A DNA stretch of 64,000 nucleotides from Actinomycetota bacterium (GTDB lineage Bacteria > Actinomycetota > Thermoleophilia > Solirubrobacterales > Solirubrobacteraceae): NCBI GenBank assembly GCA_005884115.1, contig VAXW01000002.1, forward strand, positions 310,001 through 374,000, read 5' to 3'. The notes beneath the pieces are model-generated. The model did no database searches and was not told where the DNA came from. It saw only the letters and a program-made list of their open reading frames with translations. The position numbers were made by a program, and so were the translations under genes. This document shows, piece after piece, positions 26,560-35,287 of this stretch; the first letter of the stretch is position 1, and each line of letters begins with the position of its first letter.

Positions 26560-26930
26560 ATGCGAGAGCTGACCTACGTCGCACCCAAGAAGCTCGAGTG
26601 GCGCGAACGGCCCGACCCGAGCGTGTGGTCGCGGTTCGACGCCGTCGTCAGGCCGGTCGCCGCCACGACGTGTGACGTCGACAAGGCGATCATCCTCGAG
26701 CACTCACCGGTGCCGGCGCCGTTTGCGATCGGCCACGAATGCGTCGCCGAGGTGGTCGAGCTCGGCGACGGCGTGACCCACCCGAGCCCGGCGACCTCGT
26801 CGTCGTGCCGTGGCACATCTGCTGTGGGCGCCGCGACGTCTGCCGCGCCGGCCTCTACGCGCATCGACCGCTGACCAGGCCGCGGGGAGGCGCCGACGTG
26901 CCCACCCGATACGGCGGGGGTCACGGCTCA
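26560..26930 (+). pseudogene. Zinc-dependent alcohol dehydrogenase, truncated and frameshifted
   Basis: Starts MRELTYVAPKKLEWRERPDP ten bases after the TetR stop and keeps the GroES-like N terminus: TTCDVDKAIILEHSPVP, then FAIGHECVAEVVELGDG. At about 26785 the frame shifts: PGDLVVVPWHICCGRRDVCR continues in the next frame with part of the structural-zinc Cys cluster. Homology ends near 26900; the Rossmann cofactor domain is missing. A true family member has about 350-380 residues. Confidence 0.85.
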
Positions 26931-27142
26931 CCCCCAACTTCGAAAAACGCCGCCTTGTATTCCCGCGGGCCGGCTGTAAACTTGGGCGCTACAAGGCTTC
27001 TCGCGGCTTCTTCGAATCCGCTCGCGCATGGCCCCGCCGGCTGGACGCCCACGGCGACCTCACGGACAGTTTCTTCCTCAGCTCGAGAGGGCCGACTCTC
27101 AACGAGGGTCGTGTAGTGCGAACGACGCTCAAGGAGGTCCCC

Positions 27143-27379
27143 ATGATTACCAAGACACCGGCCGAGCTGCGCCGGGCACGTGACCGTCCGGCTGGCGCCC
27201 GTAGCCGCGAAGCGGGTCAATACGTCCGAGTCGGCCCTGTTGGCGACCCTCGGGTGCACCGCGGCGGCGACACCGATGCGCTGGACTGGCGCTCGGACCC
27301 TCAGCTACTGGAGATTCTCGCGCGTGGTGTCAAACGTGAACGAGAGGCTCGCGAAGAACCAATTCCCTTGGCACGGTGA
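27143..27379 (+). CDS. Hypothetical small protein, possibly a remnant
   Basis: 78-codon ORF from ATG 27143 with AAGGAGG five bases upstream: MITKTPAELRRARDRPAGAR, ending EEPIPLAR. Arg-rich, no recognised domain. The strong ribosome-binding site suggests a real start, but the overlapping frame from 27180 is equally open, so this may be the start of a broken gene. The flanks 26931-27142 and 27380-27832 contain nothing that can be assigned. Confidence 0.35.
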   Translation: MITKTPAELRRARDRPAGARSREAGQYVRVGPVGDPRVHRGGDTDALDWRSDPQLLEILARGVKREREAREEPIPLAR

Positions 27380-27832
27380 CACGTTTGACCGGTTAGAGGC
27401 GGATCGACCGGACGATCTCAGCACGAAGGCGGCTCGGCGCCGTCACCGCCTGCCTGGCGCTCCAGCCAAGCGCGCTCTCGCGTCTCCAAGGACATCCAGA
27501 GCATCGTCCATGTGCGCCCGCTCGTCAACGCCAAGAGAGCGATGGGCGCGACGTAGGTTGCCAGAGCGTTGTCAGGTAGCGGCGGGCCTGTGTGCCGTGT
27601 CAAGCGCCGGCACTGGCGCGAGGCTAGGAGCCACGCAGCCGAGCGCAGCGAAGCGCTGGCCCCACAGAAGACCACTGTTCGCCTCGGCTCTACGCCTCGT
27701 CCGCGCCAGAGGCGCTTTCGGCGGCTTGCGGACCTCGGCCGGTGCTCTACTACAGGGCCAGCTCACCTCAGACGCTACTCCTACCTACGGGCCAGCACAA
27801 GCGAAGTCTCGCCCGCCCGCTACTGCTGGCTG

Positions 27833-27857
27833 ATGGTAAGGAAGGGGTCGCCGGTTC
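27833..27857 (+). repeat. tRNA-Thr 3'-half copy, 25 bases (right edge of accessory region)
   Basis: Identical to 16649-16673, including the anticodon-loop end, variable region and first half of the T arm. It shares the preceding GCTG with the 23824 copy. It stops three bases before the stop codon of the next gene (27860-27862). Confidence 0.8.
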
Positions 27858-27859
27858 CC

Positions 27860-29956
27860 CTACGGCCCGCTGAACCCGACCGAGTAACACGGGCCTTCAT
27901 TGCAGTTGTCGCTCGACTGGATGGCGCCTTCGAAGAAGTCCGAGACGAGCTGCTGCTCGGCGGTGGTCGCGCGCGGAAGGCCGTGCGGGTCGTGGCCGGT
28001 GCGGTTTGGCAGGTTTTCGAGCGGCGGCGGTTCGGTGCCGACGAACGAGCCCGAGCCGGGGAACGTTTCGCGGATCGGCCCGCCATCCCAGAAGTAGATC
28101 GCCGAGCCGGCGTAGGGGTAGCGTTTCAGCGTCCGCACGTTCCACAGCGGCTTGTTCTGCGGCCAGCGGCCCGTGTAGAGGACCGGGCGGTGACCCCGCG
28201 CGCCGATCGTGCGCGCCTCGACTTCGGCCTGGTAGTCGGTTACCTGGTGGTCGCCGAACGCGACGTCCAGCAGCACCTGGTGGGGCGGCGTGTCCGGGAG
28301 CGGGTTGGAGGTCATCCGCTCCGCGTAGCCGTCCGGCTCGGATCGATCCCACAGCAGCTCGATGATGTCGAATATCAGCGGCCGCGCTTCTTCGTCGGGA
28401 TAGCTGGGGTAGAGCAGTTCTGCGAACTGGTCGAAGTCGACCGAGCGCGGCAGGAGCACCGAGTAGTTCATCGCCGGCACGCCAAGCGACGCGCGCGTGA
28501 AGTCTGGGGACACTGCCGTAAGCGCCCCGCCCATGATGCCGCCCTGGCTGTTGCCGTTGTAGTACAGGTGCTGGGTGTTCAGCACCGAGGGCGTGCTCAG
28601 CGTGCCGTCCCGGTGGAAGGCTTCGTTGCTCTCAAAGCCGCTGGCACTGATCATCGCCCGGCCGAGGTAGAGCTCGTCGAGCAGTCCCTGCTGAAGACGG
28701 TCGGGGAGCTTCGGGAACTGAGAGAGGTTCCCCGTCGCCGCGACCGCCGATGGCACGTCCGAAAGGGACATGCCGATCTCGTCGGTGGCGCACTGCACGA
28801 TGTCGTGTGCCTGGGAGAGGCTTCGCTGCGGCCCCGACGCGACCTCGCTCGCTTCGCCGAAGAGGCCGTGCCCGTATAGCGACGGGCGCGCCGATTCTGC
28901 GGGGCCGGCCGTCGCGACCGCCGGGATTATGCAGTCGAAGTTCGCCGACCAGACGCCGTTCTGGAGCGGGGTGCCTTCGGGGCTCAGCACCATCGTGCCG
29001 CCGGGCCCACAGCTCGGGAAAAGGAAGCACGGGACGACGAAATCGCCCTTTACGCGCCGCGCGATTTGCCCCGGATTGGGTTCGTTTTCCACGCTCGTGA
29101 CGGTGAACGTGGGCGACGTGCCTTCGACGATGCCGTTGGCGAGGTTGCTGTCGCCGAGCGTCGAGAACGCGGTGTTGCGCATGTAGAGCTCGCGGCCTGT
29201 GTTGTTCTGGTCGCTTGCGACCGTGAAGTCCCAAGCGAGGTAGAGGCTCGAGCGCTGTACGCCCGCCGCTTCGAGCTTGGAGAAGAGTTCTTCGAAGTGC
29301 GCCCGCCGCGCGTTGACCTTTTCTTCCGACGAGGGCAGGTTGTCGCGGTAGCCGCGGAACCCTTCTGGCGCACTGAGCTGTTCTTTTTTGGCGTTCACGA
29401 GGTTTCGCAGCGCGACGATGTAGCGATGTCCGGAGGTGAAGTTGATGCTGGGGTGGATCTCGACGTCCGCCTTTTTCGCTTCGACCGTCGAGTCGATCTC
29501 GACCCAGATCGGCCAGCGCTTGCCGGTGCTCGCGTCGATCACGAGGACCGGCGCCGTGAGCGCTTTGTAGCGGCCGGGGTGGTTGATCGGGACGGCTCGC
29601 GTCGCGTTCACGTCGGCGACAGTTTCGATCCCGGGGATCTTCAGCGTGATCACCGAACCCGGGCTGAAGCCGTCACCGGTGTTGTAGGGCGCGACTTCGA
29701 TGGGCGCGCCGGCAGCGTTTTTCGGCATCGCCAGTTCCCTGAAGTCGATGCGCCGGCCCGTCGGAGTGGTGGGGTCGGCCTTCGTGTAGTAGTCGTCGGG
29801 GAACGGCAGCATGCACTCGGAGCTGCCGGGACTGGCGATGAACTCACATTTGGGTGCGGTCGGCAGTTCTTCGGCTGCGCTCGGCGCGACGTTGATCGCG
29901 CCCGCCGCGAGCGCAAGCGCGAGCACAACGCACGCCCGTACTTCAAGAGTCCTCAT
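27860..29956 (-). CDS. Large secreted alpha/beta-hydrolase-like protein
   Basis: 698 residues from ATG 29956, chosen because AAGGGGG lies six bases upstream; ATG 29962 is also possible. It begins with a signal peptide (MRTLEVRACVVLALALAAGA). The mature part has a beta-rich first half and a second half with a hydrolase nucleophile elbow, YYNGNSQGGIMGG, and late Asp/His candidates in VAFGDHQVTDY and RTGHDPHGLPR. Several Cys pairs suggest disulfides. Function not known; similar large exported proteins occur in soil actinobacteria. It borders the accessory region at its 3' end. Confidence 0.75.
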   Translation of the reverse strand: MRTLEVRACVVLALALAAGAINVAPSAAEELPTAPKCEFIASPGSSECMLPFPDDYYTKADPTTPTGRRIDFRELAMPKNAAGAPIEVAPYNTGDGFSPGSVITLKIPGIETVADVNATRAVPINHPGRYKALTAPVLVIDASTGKRWPIWVEIDSTVEAKKADVEIHPSINFTSGHRYIVALRNLVNAKKEQLSAPEGFRGYRDNLPSSEEKVNARRAHFEELFSKLEAAGVQRSSLYLAWDFTVASDQNNTGRELYMRNTAFSTLGDSNLANGIVEGTSPTFTVTSVENEPNPGQIARRVKGDFVVPCFLFPSCGPGGTMVLSPEGTPLQNGVWSANFDCIIPAVATAGPAESARPSLYGHGLFGEASEVASGPQRSLSQAHDIVQCATDEIGMSLSDVPSAVAATGNLSQFPKLPDRLQQGLLDELYLGRAMISASGFESNEAFHRDGTLSTPSVLNTQHLYYNGNSQGGIMGGALTAVSPDFTRASLGVPAMNYSVLLPRSVDFDQFAELLYPSYPDEEARPLIFDIIELLWDRSEPDGYAERMTSNPLPDTPPHQVLLDVAFGDHQVTDYQAEVEARTIGARGHRPVLYTGRWPQNKPLWNVRTLKRYPYAGSAIYFWDGGPIRETFPGSGSFVGTEPPPLENLPNRTGHDPHGLPRATTAEQQLVSDFFEGAIQSSDNCNEGPCYSVGFSGP

Positions 29957-30229
29957 CGCCATCCCCCTTCGCCTCGCTCGGCGGTCATCCACGACCGCTA
30001 TCCCACTCGGGCGCGAACTCTAACACGCCGCGCGCGCCCGCTCCAGCACCTCGACAGTCACCCGGTAGCCGCCGAACTCGGCACCGAAGACCAGACGACA
30101 AACCCGGCCTTCGAGATGAGCAGCGACCTTGTCCTCGAGGACGGCGCCGGGCTCTCGCAGGCCTTACCTCGCAGCGGGGAGGCGTCCCCGGGTCGGGTCG
30201 GGCGCCGAGCTTGCCGCTAGCGCCCGCCG

Positions 30230-31807
30230 TCAGCCCGCCGTGAACACTCGATACGGGCCGCCGAGCGGCCACGCATACACGAGCCGGCTGCCGTCGCCGT
30301 GGACGACCGTCCGCACGCGCGCGCCCGTCGCCGATATCGGTGCGCCGACCGCGCTCGGGACGAACAGCATCGTCGCCGTGCTGCTGCGCCGTTCGACCGC
30401 CGCCGATTCACCCTCCAGGTCGAAGCTTCGCGCAGCGGGGTCGTAGGAGAAGCTGCGCAGGTCCCCCGCCGTGTAGAGCGGGAACGCGCGCGAGGTGTAG
30501 AAGATGCGCGACGCCTGGGCCGTCCCCGGCGGGAAGGGCGGACCGTAGACGCCCCAGAAGACGGCGCGGTTGACGTCGTTGGCGTTCTCCTTCCACAGCC
30601 ACAGCGCGCCGCCGACGCCAAAGTGGTCCTGCAGTTCGTAGCTCGTTTTGAGCACCGTTTCATCGTCTGAGGGGTTGTTGCCAAACTCGCCCACCCACAG
30701 CGGCAGGCCGAGCGCTTTCGCGTCGGCGATCGCGCTTTCGTAGCCGCCCTGCGAGGGGAAGAACCGTGTCGATGCAGCCTGCTGATCGAGCGTGAACACA
30801 CCCGTATAGACGTGCGGCGCGTACACGACGTTGGCATACGAGCTGTACGCCGACCACGGAGTGACGATCGCGCTTTGGTCGGTCACGTCGCGCTCCACGT
30901 TGGGCTCGATGAAGAACAGCTGGCGGAAGCCCGGCACGTTCGCGACGACGTGATCTATGACCTTCGCGTAGAACGGGAACAGCTCGGTCGAATCCACCTC
31001 GCCCGGCGCCGCGTTGAACCCGGGCGAGGGCTCGTTGATGATCTCGTACCCGGCCACGGTCGGCTGTTCGTGGAAGCGCTGCGCGAGCGCCAGCATCGCG
31101 GCGGCGTAGTGCTCCTGCAGCCCGACGCCATCGGCTGCGGGGATGTCGTCGTAGAGCTTCTGGAAGTCTTCCTGGACGGCCGGGTCGAGCTCGCGCACGC
31201 CGTTCAGAGCGCAGACCGGCGCGATGTGTTCGCTGGCCCAGGCCGGAGCCCCGTCGAAGCCGCGGATTGCCTGGAATGGCGGCGCGCACGTTTCGCCTGC
31301 GCTCGTGTACAGGTACTTGCTCCACGCGTCCTGGTGCATGTCGATGACCACATAGATCTTCGCGCGCTTGGCCCAGCTCACGACCTGGGCGATGCGGTTG
31401 AGGTAGGTGCCGTCGATCCTCCCTGGGGCCGGCTCGAGCAGACTCCAGGAGATGTTCAGACGGATCACGTTGTAGCCAAGCGGCGCGAGTTGCGCGAAGT
31501 CATAGCTGCAGATATCGACGCCCTCCACCGTCGCGTCGTCGGCCGGGCAGGCTCCTTTCGCGTAGGCCGAAGGAGCAGTCGGGTACGGTGGCCGCAGGTC
31601 TTCTCGAAAGTAGTCCGCGAGACCGTCGGCGTTCACCCCCTTCAGGAGCACCTCCCGCCCGGAGGGGTCGACAATCTGAGAAAGCCCACTCGGGCCACCC
31701 GCTTGGCCCACGCCGAGGAACGGCAGCGACGCGGCCGCCTGCGAGGCGGAGATGCCCAGCGTAACGCTGGCCACAATCACCCCAATCCCCCACGCTCGAG
31801 AGCGCAT
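30230..31807 (-). CDS. Secreted glycoside hydrolase family 5 (endoglycoceramidase-like)
   Basis: 525 residues from ATG 31807 with a signal peptide (MRSRAWGIGVIVASVTLGIS). GH5 features: LLKGVNADGL, LGYNVIRLNISWSLLEPAPG, YVVIDMHQDAWSKY, acid/base Glu259 in YEIINEPSPGF, HVYTGVF, and nucleophile Glu374 in LPLWVGEFGNN. The HQDAWSKY segment and the C-terminal beta domain resemble endoglycosylceramidases and steryl-glucosidases more than cellulases. Bases 29957-30229 downstream hold no gene. Confidence 0.9.
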   Translation of the reverse strand: MRSRAWGIGVIVASVTLGISASQAAASLPFLGVGQAGGPSGLSQIVDPSGREVLLKGVNADGLADYFREDLRPPYPTAPSAYAKGACPADDATVEGVDICSYDFAQLAPLGYNVIRLNISWSLLEPAPGRIDGTYLNRIAQVVSWAKRAKIYVVIDMHQDAWSKYLYTSAGETCAPPFQAIRGFDGAPAWASEHIAPVCALNGVRELDPAVQEDFQKLYDDIPAADGVGLQEHYAAAMLALAQRFHEQPTVAGYEIINEPSPGFNAAPGEVDSTELFPFYAKVIDHVVANVPGFRQLFFIEPNVERDVTDQSAIVTPWSAYSSYANVVYAPHVYTGVFTLDQQAASTRFFPSQGGYESAIADAKALGLPLWVGEFGNNPSDDETVLKTSYELQDHFGVGGALWLWKENANDVNRAVFWGVYGPPFPPGTAQASRIFYTSRAFPLYTAGDLRSFSYDPAARSFDLEGESAAVERRSSTATMLFVPSAVGAPISATGARVRTVVHGDGSRLVYAWPLGGPYRVFTAG

Positions 31808-31861
31808 CGCCACAGGATAGGCCGATCGCGCCCGCCGTGCGCGGCGCCGCTGACGCCGCGA

Positions 31862-32812
31862 CTAGCTGCTTAGTGCATCGGCCGCATCGGCCGCGGGCGC
31901 TCCGCCGTCGCTGCTGACGTGTTCTCGCGCGACCATGACGAACGCCTCGACGAGCGGGTTGTGATGGTCGCAGCGCCATGCCACCGCGAGCACCGCCGGG
32001 TCGGCATCGATGAGCGGAATCGCGACGACGTCGGCGAGCACCTTCGGCACCAGCGCGGCGCTTGAAGCAGCGAGCGTCGTGATCGCTCGGCCAGAGGCCA
32101 CGAGCGCGGCCATTTCAGAGGCGCTCAGCGCACAATCGGATGTGACGCGCGCCGCGCGCCCCCCGCGGTGGTCATCGAGCCGCCAGAACCCCGCCCAGGT
32201 CTCCTCGACGGACGGGTCGCAGCCCAGGAAGGTCTCGTCGAGCACGTCTTTGAGCGTCAGCTTGGCGCGCCGCGCGAGGGGATGACGCTTGGAGGCGATC
32301 ACCGTCCGGGGCTCGGTCCACAGCGGCTCGACGTCCACCTCCGGATCGGGAGTTGGCGAGAAGCACATCGCCATGTCGACGCCCGCGAGCCACGACGCCG
32401 TAGAGCCGCACGGGAACCCGAGCTCGTGAAAGCTCAACTCGGCCTGCGGTTGGGCATCGTTGAAGCGAGCGAACAGCTGCGGCGCTTTGTCGAAGGGCGG
32501 CAGTCCGAGGAAGCCGAAGCGCAGCTCGCCACTGGCGGCGCGCGCGAACGACTGGGCTGTGAGGGCGGCGTCTTCGGTCGCCGCGAGCGCGGTGCGCGCC
32601 TTGGCCAGGAAGGCCTCGCCCGCCTCCGTGGGCGTGACGCCTCGGGGGTTGCGATGCAACAGCTCCACGCCGAGCTCTGACTCCAGCTGCGCTATCGCCT
32701 GCGAGAGCGCCGGCTGCGCGAGATGCAGCTTGCGCGCCGCGCGCGTCATCTGTCCCTCTTCGGCGACCGTGACGAGGTAGCGCAGCTGCGTCAGCCTGGG
32801 AAGCATCGCCAC
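31862..32812 (-). CDS. LysR family transcriptional regulator
   Basis: 316 residues. N-terminal winged HTH: LTQLRYLVTVAEEGQMTRAA, RKLHLAQPALSQAIAQLESE, LGVELLHRNPRGVTPTEAG. The effector domain follows (ELRFGFLGLPP, ASKRHPLA, DETFLGCDPS, VASGRAITTLA). It lies upstream of the GH5 gene on the same strand, 54 bases away; no divergent partner is seen, so the target is unclear. Confidence 0.93.
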   Translation of the reverse strand: MAMLPRLTQLRYLVTVAEEGQMTRAARKLHLAQPALSQAIAQLESELGVELLHRNPRGVTPTEAGEAFLAKARTALAATEDAALTAQSFARAASGELRFGFLGLPPFDKAPQLFARFNDAQPQAELSFHELGFPCGSTASWLAGVDMAMCFSPTPDPEVDVEPLWTEPRTVIASKRHPLARRAKLTLKDVLDETFLGCDPSVEETWAGFWRLDDHRGGRAARVTSDCALSASEMAALVASGRAITTLAASSAALVPKVLADVVAIPLIDADPAVLAVAWRCDHHNPLVEAFVMVAREHVSSDGGAPAADAADALSS

Positions 32813-32929
32813 CTCAGACGCTGTGGGCGATCTGCCGGACTCCGATCCTTGGTGTCAGACTGACCTGAGATAAGCGGTGTTTATACCAGCACCGAGCGAC
32901 CTTATGCCTCGCGCTCGGCGGGCCGGCGA

Positions 32930-35179
32930 TCAGCTGTACGCGAACTGATCAGCGGGCGCGTTTTTCGCGCTCGTGACTTTGCTGACCGTCGCTTTGACGT
33001 CGACGGTGCCGGCTGCATGCGGCGGCGAGACGAGCGTGCAGGAGGTGCTCGAGCCGCAGTTGACGGCCGAGGCTTTGGCGGTGCCGAATTTGAAGGTTGT
33101 GGCGCTCGCACCGAGGGCGAATCCCGCCCCTGTGACGGTGACGCTCGTCCCGCCGGCGGCAGATCCTTTGTTCGGGCTCACCCCGCTTACGACGGGGAGG
33201 TATTTGAAGTGGTCGGCGAGCACCGCCGCGCTGGTGCCTCCGGGCGTCGTCACGGTGACATCCACGATGCCCGCTGCGTTCGCGGGCGCGCTCGCCGTGA
33301 TCGACGTTTCGGAGTTGACCGTGAAGCTCGTCGCGCTCTTCGAGCCGAACTTGACCGCCGATGCGCCGCCGAAGTTCGTGCCGCTGATTTTCACGACGGT
33401 GCCCCCGGTGACAGGGCCTTTTTTGGGCGTCAGCCCCGTCACCGCGGGCGCCACCAGTTCGACTTCGTTGGCGATGATGGCGAAGTTCTGCGTCGCCCAC
33501 TGCGCTTGGTTCCCGAATTCGCTGGCGCCTCCCGTTGGCCCGTTGAGCTGGCTCGAGCCCCAGGCGACGTTGTTGTTGGAAGGATCGGTGCTCGCTCCCG
33601 CGTAGTCCCCCCAGCGACACGAGATCGCGCCGAAGAGTTTGCCCAGCGGCTGGCTGGGGCAGCTGAAGTCAGAGTCGACCGCGCTCGAGCTGGCAAGCGT
33701 GACCGGGGTGTTCATCGTCCCCAGCGGCGCCGAGGGCGCGCGCGACTGCGCCATCACCGCCACCAGTTCGGCTTTGCTCCCCGTGTCGTAGTCGAGCACC
33801 GCCCCACCCCCGAGCGTGGGCGCGATCGCGCCGTTGAAGGCGAACCGGCTGGGATCGGAGATCGTCCCCGCCTGCCTGACTTCAAGCGTCGCGGGCAGCA
33901 GCTCATACCAGCGCACCACGGTCCCGGCCCCGCCGGCGATCGTGTGCTGCGTCCATACCACCTCGGCGCCCCCTGCGGCCGGATCCGCCGCAGCGGCGGC
34001 CTGGGTGAGGCGGCCGTCCAGTGAGTCGAGGCGATCTTTGCTGCTCGGCTGGGGCACGTTCGGGGGAAGCGAGAATGCCGCCACCGACGGCGCGCCCAGC
34101 GCTTTGAGTTCGGGCGCGCTCGCCGTTCCCGCGACCTGCCAGATCATGATGTTCTGCCCGCTGCCCGAGAACGGAGACGCGTTGTCGGCAGCGACGACGA
34201 AGCCGCCGGACGATTCGTCGGCCACCGTCGCGGGCTCTGGCGTGACGGCGAGGTGTGCTTCGACCGAGGTCTTCAGCGGCGTGGTTTTCGACCCGAACGT
34301 GGTGAGCGCCGGTGCTGCCGGGCACGACGCGATCGTCCCGCCGGCCGGCTTGGGGAGCGAGAGGATGTGGGCAGTGAGGAACGCTTCGGTTTCGGCATTG
34401 AACGCGTTCGAGCCGATGATCATGTGCGTCGCGCCGAGCCCCAGCTTGGGGTAGTCCTCGAGCACTTTGGCGGTGGGATAGGCGTATCCGCACCAGCCGT
34501 GGCCCGCCGCCGTGCTCAGGTCTGAAGGGTCGCTGGTCTTCGAGAACCCGACGTAGATTTCGTTTTTGGCGCCTGTCCCGTCGCAGCGGATGGCCGAGTA
34601 GAACCAACGGGCGGTTTGCGGGTCGTACTTGACCTGCGGGTCGCACGGTGAGAGGCCACCCGTGAACGCCGCCAGCCCGACTGCCGGACCAAGCGGGGAG
34701 AGCGTCGAGCGCGCATATGCCGCGACCTCCTGGTTGACGATCTCGACGTAGTCGCTCGGCCCGATCGCGCCGGTGGTGTCCGGCGGCGTCACATCTCCGG
34801 CTTCGCCCTGCGCTGCGATCTGAGACGCCGCGTTCAGTCCGCTGGCGTTCAGCGAGCCAAACACCGCCGCGAACGTGCCTGCCGTCGCCGAGCCGGATTG
34901 CGCGTTCGCGCGAAGGCCGCCGGCAGAGCTCGACGGGAGGGCTGCCGAGAGCGGCTCGTCACCCTGGGCGCGCGCCTTGGCCTGCGCGTACGCCGAGGAA
35001 TCGGCTACCCGCAGCGGAAGCGACCTCGCCACGCCCGACGCCTGCGAGCCTTCGCCTGAGTGGACCTCGCGCCCGTCGATCCTCGCGGCAGGCGCCACGC
35101 TGTGAGCTTGCGCCACCTCGGCAGATGCGGGCGACGCAGTCAGGCTGATCGCCATCAATAGGAGCGCAGCCGTGCGCAC
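32930..35179 (-). CDS. Secreted protein with two C-terminal IPT/TIG domains
   Basis: 749 residues with a signal peptide (MRTAALLLMAISLTASPASA). The central 450 residues resemble a beta-propeller or neuraminidase-like fold (DVTPPDTTGAIGPSDYVEIV, VKYDPQTARWFYSAI, KLGLGATHMIIGSNAF, SCRWGDYAGASTDPSNNNVAW) seen in bacterial exported proteins. Two IPT/TIG domains follow: GLTPKKGPVTGGTVVKISGT and GVSPNKGSAAGGTSVTVTGA, each about 85 residues. Probably cell-surface or extracellular; no enzymatic residues identified. Confidence 0.82.
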   Translation of the reverse strand: MRTAALLLMAISLTASPASAEVAQAHSVAPAARIDGREVHSGEGSQASGVARSLPLRVADSSAYAQAKARAQGDEPLSAALPSSSAGGLRANAQSGSATAGTFAAVFGSLNASGLNAASQIAAQGEAGDVTPPDTTGAIGPSDYVEIVNQEVAAYARSTLSPLGPAVGLAAFTGGLSPCDPQVKYDPQTARWFYSAIRCDGTGAKNEIYVGFSKTSDPSDLSTAAGHGWCGYAYPTAKVLEDYPKLGLGATHMIIGSNAFNAETEAFLTAHILSLPKPAGGTIASCPAAPALTTFGSKTTPLKTSVEAHLAVTPEPATVADESSGGFVVAADNASPFSGSGQNIMIWQVAGTASAPELKALGAPSVAAFSLPPNVPQPSSKDRLDSLDGRLTQAAAAADPAAGGAEVVWTQHTIAGGAGTVVRWYELLPATLEVRQAGTISDPSRFAFNGAIAPTLGGGAVLDYDTGSKAELVAVMAQSRAPSAPLGTMNTPVTLASSSAVDSDFSCPSQPLGKLFGAISCRWGDYAGASTDPSNNNVAWGSSQLNGPTGGASEFGNQAQWATQNFAIIANEVELVAPAVTGLTPKKGPVTGGTVVKISGTNFGGASAVKFGSKSATSFTVNSETSITASAPANAAGIVDVTVTTPGGTSAAVLADHFKYLPVVSGVSPNKGSAAGGTSVTVTGAGFALGASATTFKFGTAKASAVNCGSSTSCTLVSPPHAAGTVDVKATVSKVTSAKNAPADQFAYS

Positions 35180-35287
35180 GAGGCGAGGCAGGATAGCGCA
35201 GGCCCGCGGTCTCTACGCCGGTCTCAAACGAACGTCGAGCGGGGGTCTAACGGGAGGGCGCGCCGAGCGATCGCTCGGCGACGGCGC

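Larger units (their letters stand above)
16697..27857. mobile_element. Accessory region bounded by a tRNA-Thr gene and two partial copies of its 3' half
   Basis: The region starts just after intact tRNA-Thr and ends at a 25-base copy of the tRNA 3' half; a 48-base copy at 23824-23871 divides it into about 7.2 kb and 4.0 kb. Such direct repeats of a tRNA end are the usual scar of tRNA-targeted integrative elements. Contents support this: at least four broken genes, two regulator-plus-cargo pairs, and a diverged direct repeat. No integrase, transfer or replication gene is recognised, so the elements would be immobile remnants or depend on helpers. Confidence 0.6.

Noticed and set aside
27180..27833. 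ORF of 217 codons before the right tRNA fragment
   Set aside because: Mixed codon use, no domain, and overlapped by another open frame with a better ribosome-binding site; left as unassigned remnant DNA.
16697..27857. Intact prophage or conjugative element
   Set aside because: No integrase, capsid, terminase, relaxase or replication gene could be recognised; only the boundary repeats and broken genes support a mobile origin.
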